From: an uncultured Clostridia bacterium
GTDB lineage: Bacteria > Bacillota > Clostridia > Christensenellales > UBA3700
Assembly (NCBI GenBank): GCA_947176115.1
Contig: CAMWPK010000055.1
Location: 1 to 8,634 of the forward strand
Direction: 5' to 3'
DNA length: 8,634 nucleotides
Shown here in pieces: positions 5,920 through 8,634 of the stretch (the stretch's first letter is position 1; each line of letters starts with the position of its first letter). The notes beneath the pieces were generated by a model, which saw only the letters and a program-made list of their open reading frames with translations, made no database searches and had not been told where the DNA came from. The position numbers and the translations under genes were made by a program.

Positions 5920-8154
5920 TTACTCTACTACCTTGATTGGCGCAAGTCGTAGATTAAAAACCTTTACGCCCAATTTAGGAAATTCTATCTTTGCATTTTC
6001 GCCGGTGATTGCGATTATCTTACCTTGACCGAATCGCGAATGCTCTACTTCCATACCCACTTTGAAAACAGAAGTGTCTTTTGACTGTGGCGTTTGCGCG
6101 CTCACGCTCTTTGCAAAGGCCGGCGTAGAAGCGTAATTCTTCATCAACTTCTTCATCTCTTGAAGTTTGGCGTAATTGCTGTACGCCGACTTCTGCGGTA
6201 TCTCTTGATAGCCGTTGAAGTCGTCTTGGAAGTCGCGCATGATATTGCTTACGCTACTTCTCGTAGTCGGCTCTTGAATAAAACCGCCTTCCTTGAGAAA
6301 ACGCGACGGCATACAATAATCTCTGTGTCCATATCTAAATCGCGACTGCGCGTTGGTGAGATACAGTTTCTCTCTCGCTCTCGTCACGGCGACGTACATA
6401 ATACGCCTCTCTTCTTGGTCGTCGTCCTCTCTTAAACTTGGGAATATCCCCTCCTCAAGACCTACTATAAAACAGCACTTGTATTCCAAGCCCTTTACGC
6501 CGTGAACGGTGGCTAACGTGATACAATTCTCTATAGGCTGGTCAGTGTCGGTCACAAGAGATACTGACTGCAAATACTCGTCAAGTTTGCTATCTGCATT
6601 GTCCTTGCAGTACTCCTTAACGGACGTGATATATTCGTCTATATTGTCCAATCTATTTTTGTCTTCTTCGTCTTTGGGGTCGTATTGACTTGCGAAATTT
6701 ACAAAAGAGTTGACAAAATCTATATAGTCGGCAAGAGGCATATAAGCTCTTTCTTTCAATACGGCAACCACCTCGGAAAAGCCCTTAATCTTGCTCTTAA
6801 TAGTCGAAGTAAGCGGTAGGCTATCGACGTTGAGAATACCTTGCATAAGCGATACTCTGCTGATAGCGCACGCCTCAATGAGCTTTTGTACGGCGGTATC
6901 GCCTATACCCCTCTTCGGCACGTTGATAACTCTCAAAATACTCTCGCTGTCATTGGGATTGGAAATTAATTTGAGATACGCTAAAAAGTCCTTGACTTCT
7001 TTTCGCTCAAAGAACTTGTTGCCTCCAATGAGTTTATATGGATAGTTGTAAAGAGCCAACTTCTCTTCAAAAGACCTCGTCAGCATACTTGCGCGCACCA
7101 ATATTGCAAAGTCTTTGTAATCATATCCATCGCTGTTGATAAGATTGGAAATTTGTTCCAACACGTAATCTGCCTCAACTTTTTCGTCGTAACAGCTCCT
7201 GTAAATTACTCTCGCGCCCTTTTCTCCGTCAGTCCAAAGCGTCTTTTCCATACGCGACGGATTGTTGGCGATAATCTTATTGGCAACGTCCAAGATATTT
7301 TTAGTCGAGCGATAATTCTGCTCAAGTTTGTATATTCTGCAATCGGGAAAATTCTGAGTAAACTTGCGAATATTGGACACGTCCGCCCAACGCCAACCGT
7401 ATATACTCTGGTCGTCGTCGCCCACGGCAAAGATATTGCCATACTTATTGGCAAGCAATCTCACCAAAGTATATTGAATTTTGTTGGTGTCTTGGAACTC
7501 GTCAACGTGAATATACTTGAACCATTCCTGATATTTATCAAGCACGTCCTTGTGAGTGGCAAACAAAAGCAATGTCTTATAGAGCAAGTCGTCAAAGTCT
7601 AACGCATTGTTCTCTCTGAGTTCTTTTTCGTATCTTTCGTATACGGTAGCAATAAGTTGCCCCTCAGGTTCTCCTTTAAGCCTCGGAGCGTATTCGCTAG
7701 CGCTCAACGCCTGGTTCTTAGCATTTGATATATGCCACTTGATAGTCTTTTTGTATTCCTTGTTGTCCTCAATCTCCATAGCCTTGAGAATACGAGCGAT
7801 TACTTTCTTGCTGTCCTCATCGTCATAAATTGAAAAGTTGGAGTTGAAGTCGCCGAGCTTGGATATATCATTGCGAAGTATCTTTGCGCAAAGCGAGTGA
7901 AACGTAGATATAGTCATACCACCGCGACCGGTAACTTGAGTAATACGCTCTTTCATTTCGCCAGCCACCTTATTGGTAAAAGTAATTGCTAAAATATTGC
8001 GCGGGTCAACTCCCTCTTTCTCAATAAGATAAGCGATACGGTACGTCAAAACTCTCGTCTTACCGCTTCCCGCTCCCGCAAGCACCAAGACGGCGCCCTG
8101 CGTATCCTCAACAGGCAATATCTGCGCGCTATTCAACAATGATCTGTAATCCAT
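5920..8154 (-). CDS. pcrA: PcrA/UvrD-family ATP-dependent DNA helicase
   Basis: PcrA is a superfamily 1A 3'-5' helicase acting in repair, rolling-circle plasmid replication and clearing of RecA and RNA polymerase from DNA. The protein has 744 residues, typical of the family. Motifs in order: Q motif LLNSAQ (6-11), Walker A AGAGSGKT (26-33), Ia ITFTNKVAGEM (57-67), HSLCAKIL (86-93), Walker B VDEFQDTN (217-224), motif III GDDDQSIYGWRWAD (245-258), motif IV LEQNYRS (277-283), motif V TVHGVKGLEY (549-558), EEGIFPS (567-573) and motif VI YVAVTRARE (587-595). The C-terminal FKVGMEVEHSRFGQGKI (697-713) is the Tudor-like domain linked to RNA polymerase binding. Motif III has Trp where GWRGAD is usual. 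The ATG matches the family N terminus, but the ribosome-binding site is weak (AAGG at 8172-8169, 14 nt away). ligA follows. A clear promoter lies upstream, overlapping an inverted repeat. RecD/RecB-type helicases are excluded by the motif set and domain order. Confidence 0.97.
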   Translation of the reverse strand: MDYRSLLNSAQILPVEDTQGAVLVLAGAGSGKTRVLTYRIAYLIEKEGVDPRNILAITFTNKVAGEMKERITQVTGRGGMTISTFHSLCAKILRNDISKLGDFNSNFSIYDDEDSKKVIARILKAMEIEDNKEYKKTIKWHISNAKNQALSASEYAPRLKGEPEGQLIATVYERYEKELRENNALDFDDLLYKTLLLFATHKDVLDKYQEWFKYIHVDEFQDTNKIQYTLVRLLANKYGNIFAVGDDDQSIYGWRWADVSNIRKFTQNFPDCRIYKLEQNYRSTKNILDVANKIIANNPSRMEKTLWTDGEKGARVIYRSCYDEKVEADYVLEQISNLINSDGYDYKDFAILVRASMLTRSFEEKLALYNYPYKLIGGNKFFERKEVKDFLAYLKLISNPNDSESILRVINVPKRGIGDTAVQKLIEACAISRVSLMQGILNVDSLPLTSTIKSKIKGFSEVVAVLKERAYMPLADYIDFVNSFVNFASQYDPKDEEDKNRLDNIDEYITSVKEYCKDNADSKLDEYLQSVSLVTDTDQPIENCITLATVHGVKGLEYKCCFIVGLEEGIFPSLREDDDQEERRIMYVAVTRAREKLYLTNAQSRFRYGHRDYCMPSRFLKEGGFIQEPTTRSSVSNIMRDFQDDFNGYQEIPQKSAYSNYAKLQEMKKLMKNYASTPAFAKSVSAQTPQSKDTSVFKVGMEVEHSRFGQGKIIAITGENAKIEFPKLGVKVFNLRLAPIKVVE

Positions 8155-8189
8155 AAAAAATACTTTAACCTTAAAAACTTAATATATTT

Positions 8190-8218
8190 ATTATATAATA
8201 AAAGAGGTAAAAACTCAA
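8190..8218 (-). promoter_or_regulatory. pcrA promoter
   Basis: On the minus strand TTGAGT (8218-8213) is followed by exactly 17 nt and a perfect TATAAT (8195-8190). The predicted start near 8183 would give a 5' leader of about 29 nt before the pcrA ATG. The -35 box lies in the centre of the inverted repeat at 8202-8232, and one arm of that repeat fills much of the spacer, an arrangement expected of an operator. Confidence 0.7.
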
Positions 8219-8232
8219 CTGTTTTACCTCTT
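8202..8232. repeat. 11-bp perfect inverted repeat overlapping the pcrA promoter (operator or second terminator)
   Basis: AAGAGGTAAAA (8202-8212) is the exact reverse complement of TTTTACCTCTT (8222-8232), with a 9-nt centre. Read on the minus strand the 3' arm continues as CTCTTTTATTATA, a mediocre T-run, so it could be a back-up terminator for rpsU. It also straddles the -35 box and the spacer of the pcrA promoter, so a DNA-binding repressor site is equally plausible. It does not match the GAAC-N4-GTTC LexA box of Gram-positives. The rest of the rpsU-pcrA gap (8233-8316) shows only a 7-bp palindrome with a 3-nt centre (8299-8315) and no ORF. Confidence 0.6.
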
Positions 8233-8316
8233 GGATAAACTACTTTTATCTAAAACTTTGCAATTTTGAATCTATTTGATTTAACGGTATCATAGTTAAA
8301 TTCAACTATTGAATTA

Positions 8317-8340
8317 AAAAAGAGGCTTTCGCCTCTTTTT
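8317..8340 (-). terminator. Intrinsic terminator of rpsU with GAAA tetraloop
   Basis: On the minus strand the 10-bp stem AAAAAGAGGC / GCCTCTTTTT closes a GAAA loop (8330-8327), and the U-run totals six residues. The first stem base (8340) is the last base of the rpsU TAA stop codon, so the terminator starts with no gap after the gene. The stem is flanked by A and T runs on both strands and could also terminate plus-strand transcription, although no plus-strand gene is present. Confidence 0.9.
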
Positions 8341-8519
8341 TATGCCTTGTACATACGCTTACGCGCAGCTTCTGCTTTCTTCTTACGCTTTACGCTTGGC
8401 TTTTCGTAAGCCTCTTTCTTACGGAGGTCACCGATAATGCCGTCTCTTGCGCACTTACGCTTAAATCTTCTGATAGCGCTGTCCAAAGACTCGTTCTCGC
8501 CTACTTTAACTGTTGACAT
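8340..8519 (-). CDS. rpsU: 30S ribosomal protein S21
   Basis: S21 is a small basic protein of the 30S subunit platform, near the anti-Shine-Dalgarno end of 16S rRNA, and helps initiation. The translation is 59 residues beginning MSTVKVGENESLDSAIRRFK, with KCARDGIIGDLRKKEAYEKP (22-41) and a very basic tail SVKRKKKAEAARKRMYKA (42-59). Length and sequence fit the family throughout. The ATG is preceded by AAAGGAGG (8534-8527), a near-perfect Shine-Dalgarno 7 nt upstream. Lysine and arginine codons are strongly biased to AAG and CGT, as in highly expressed genes. It has its own promoter (8588-8560) and a terminator starting at the stop codon, so it looks monocistronic rather than followed by yqeY as in many Firmicutes. 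Confidence 0.97.
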   Translation of the reverse strand: MSTVKVGENESLDSAIRRFKRKCARDGIIGDLRKKEAYEKPSVKRKKKAEAARKRMYKA

Positions 8520-8559
8520 TTTATCGCCTCCTTTCCCTAATCGGCTTAATTACTTGAAT

Positions 8560-8588
8560 ATTATTGCACAATAAAAAAATCTTGTCAA
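8560..8588 (-). promoter_or_regulatory. Strong sigma-A promoter of rpsU with extended -10
   Basis: The minus strand has a perfect TTGACA (8588-8583), a 17-nt spacer and AATAAT (8565-8560, 5/6 match), with a TGC extension directly before the -10 box. The spacer contains a run of seven T. Predicted initiation near 8553 gives a leader of about 34 nt containing the AAAGGAGG ribosome-binding site. This fits a highly expressed ribosomal protein gene. Confidence 0.8.
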
Positions 8589-8600
8589 CAAAATCTTTTA

Positions 8601-8633
8601 TTAAATTTTCAACTTCTTGCAAATCTCTTCTAG
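8601..8633 (-). CDS. Possible last codons of an upstream gene
   Basis: On the minus strand one frame entering the window reads LEEICKKLKI and stops at TAA (8603-8601), 13 bp before the rpsU -35 box. The composition (Lys/Glu-rich, ending just ahead of a promoter) fits a gene end, but ten codons cannot identify a family. A different frame stays open through the promoter to the rpsU start, so this call is weak. Confidence 0.2.
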   Translation of the reverse strand, partial: LEEICKKLKI

Positions 8634-8634
8634 G

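Noticed and set aside
7206..7454. Minus-strand 82-codon frame inside pcrA
   Set aside because: It overlaps pcrA in another frame on the same strand, has no ribosome-binding site, and the pcrA frame carries all helicase motifs.
8520..8634. A 37-codon open minus-strand frame running from the window edge to the rpsU start
   Set aside because: It passes straight through a near-consensus promoter and the Shine-Dalgarno sequence, and its translation shows no recognisable features; the open frame is most likely chance.
1..8634. New defence system, prophage, CRISPR array or mobile element
   Set aside because: All substantial coding regions belong to well-known housekeeping families on a single strand. 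I saw no regularly spaced repeats, transposase, integrase or tRNA attachment site.

Overview
This 8.6 kb window is a compact, entirely minus-strand block of bacterial housekeeping genes. Gene content, motif spelling and AT-rich intergenic DNA point to a low-to-moderate GC Firmicute of the Clostridia type, possibly one of the uncultured gut lineages. That placement is inference: the clearest cues are the clostridial-style LigA (KFDG active site, EVQGEGIMRLSALAEYN segment), a YqhQ/DUF1385 protein beside prmC and prfA, and a 59-residue S21. There is no phage, CRISPR, IS or obvious accessory cargo, and no gap longer than about 190 bp without a gene.

In transcription order (right to left): a possible last few codons of an upstream gene (8601-8633); rpsU (ribosomal protein S21, 8340-8519) with a strong promoter and a GAAA-loop terminator that begins inside its stop codon; a 185-bp gap holding a second, 11-bp perfect inverted repeat that overlaps a good promoter for the next gene; pcrA (UvrD-family helicase, 5920-8154); ligA (NAD-dependent DNA ligase, 3877-5829), 90 bp further on and forming the familiar pcrA-ligA repair/replication pair; an AT-rich 109-bp gap with a sigma-A-like promoter lying almost on top of the next start codon; a 606-residue fusion of a DUF1385/YqhQ membrane domain with the release-factor methyltransferase PrmC (1947-3767); a short repetitive, palindromic element; prfA (release factor 1, 799-1869); and, after a 110-bp gap with an inverted repeat, the first 229 codons of thrC (threonine synthase), cut by the window edge.

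The genes form two functional groups. rpsU, prmC and prfA belong to translation: PrmC methylates the glutamine of the GGQ loop of RF1, the product of the next gene downstream. pcrA and ligA belong to DNA repair and replication. thrC is a metabolic gene with its own good ribosome-binding site and no visible T-box or riboswitch leader in the gap.

The most interesting points are the physical fusion of DUF1385 to PrmC, the predicted leaderless mRNA of that fusion, and the inverted repeat embracing the pcrA -35 region. I found no convincing evidence of a new multi-gene system; the window is largely ordinary core genome.
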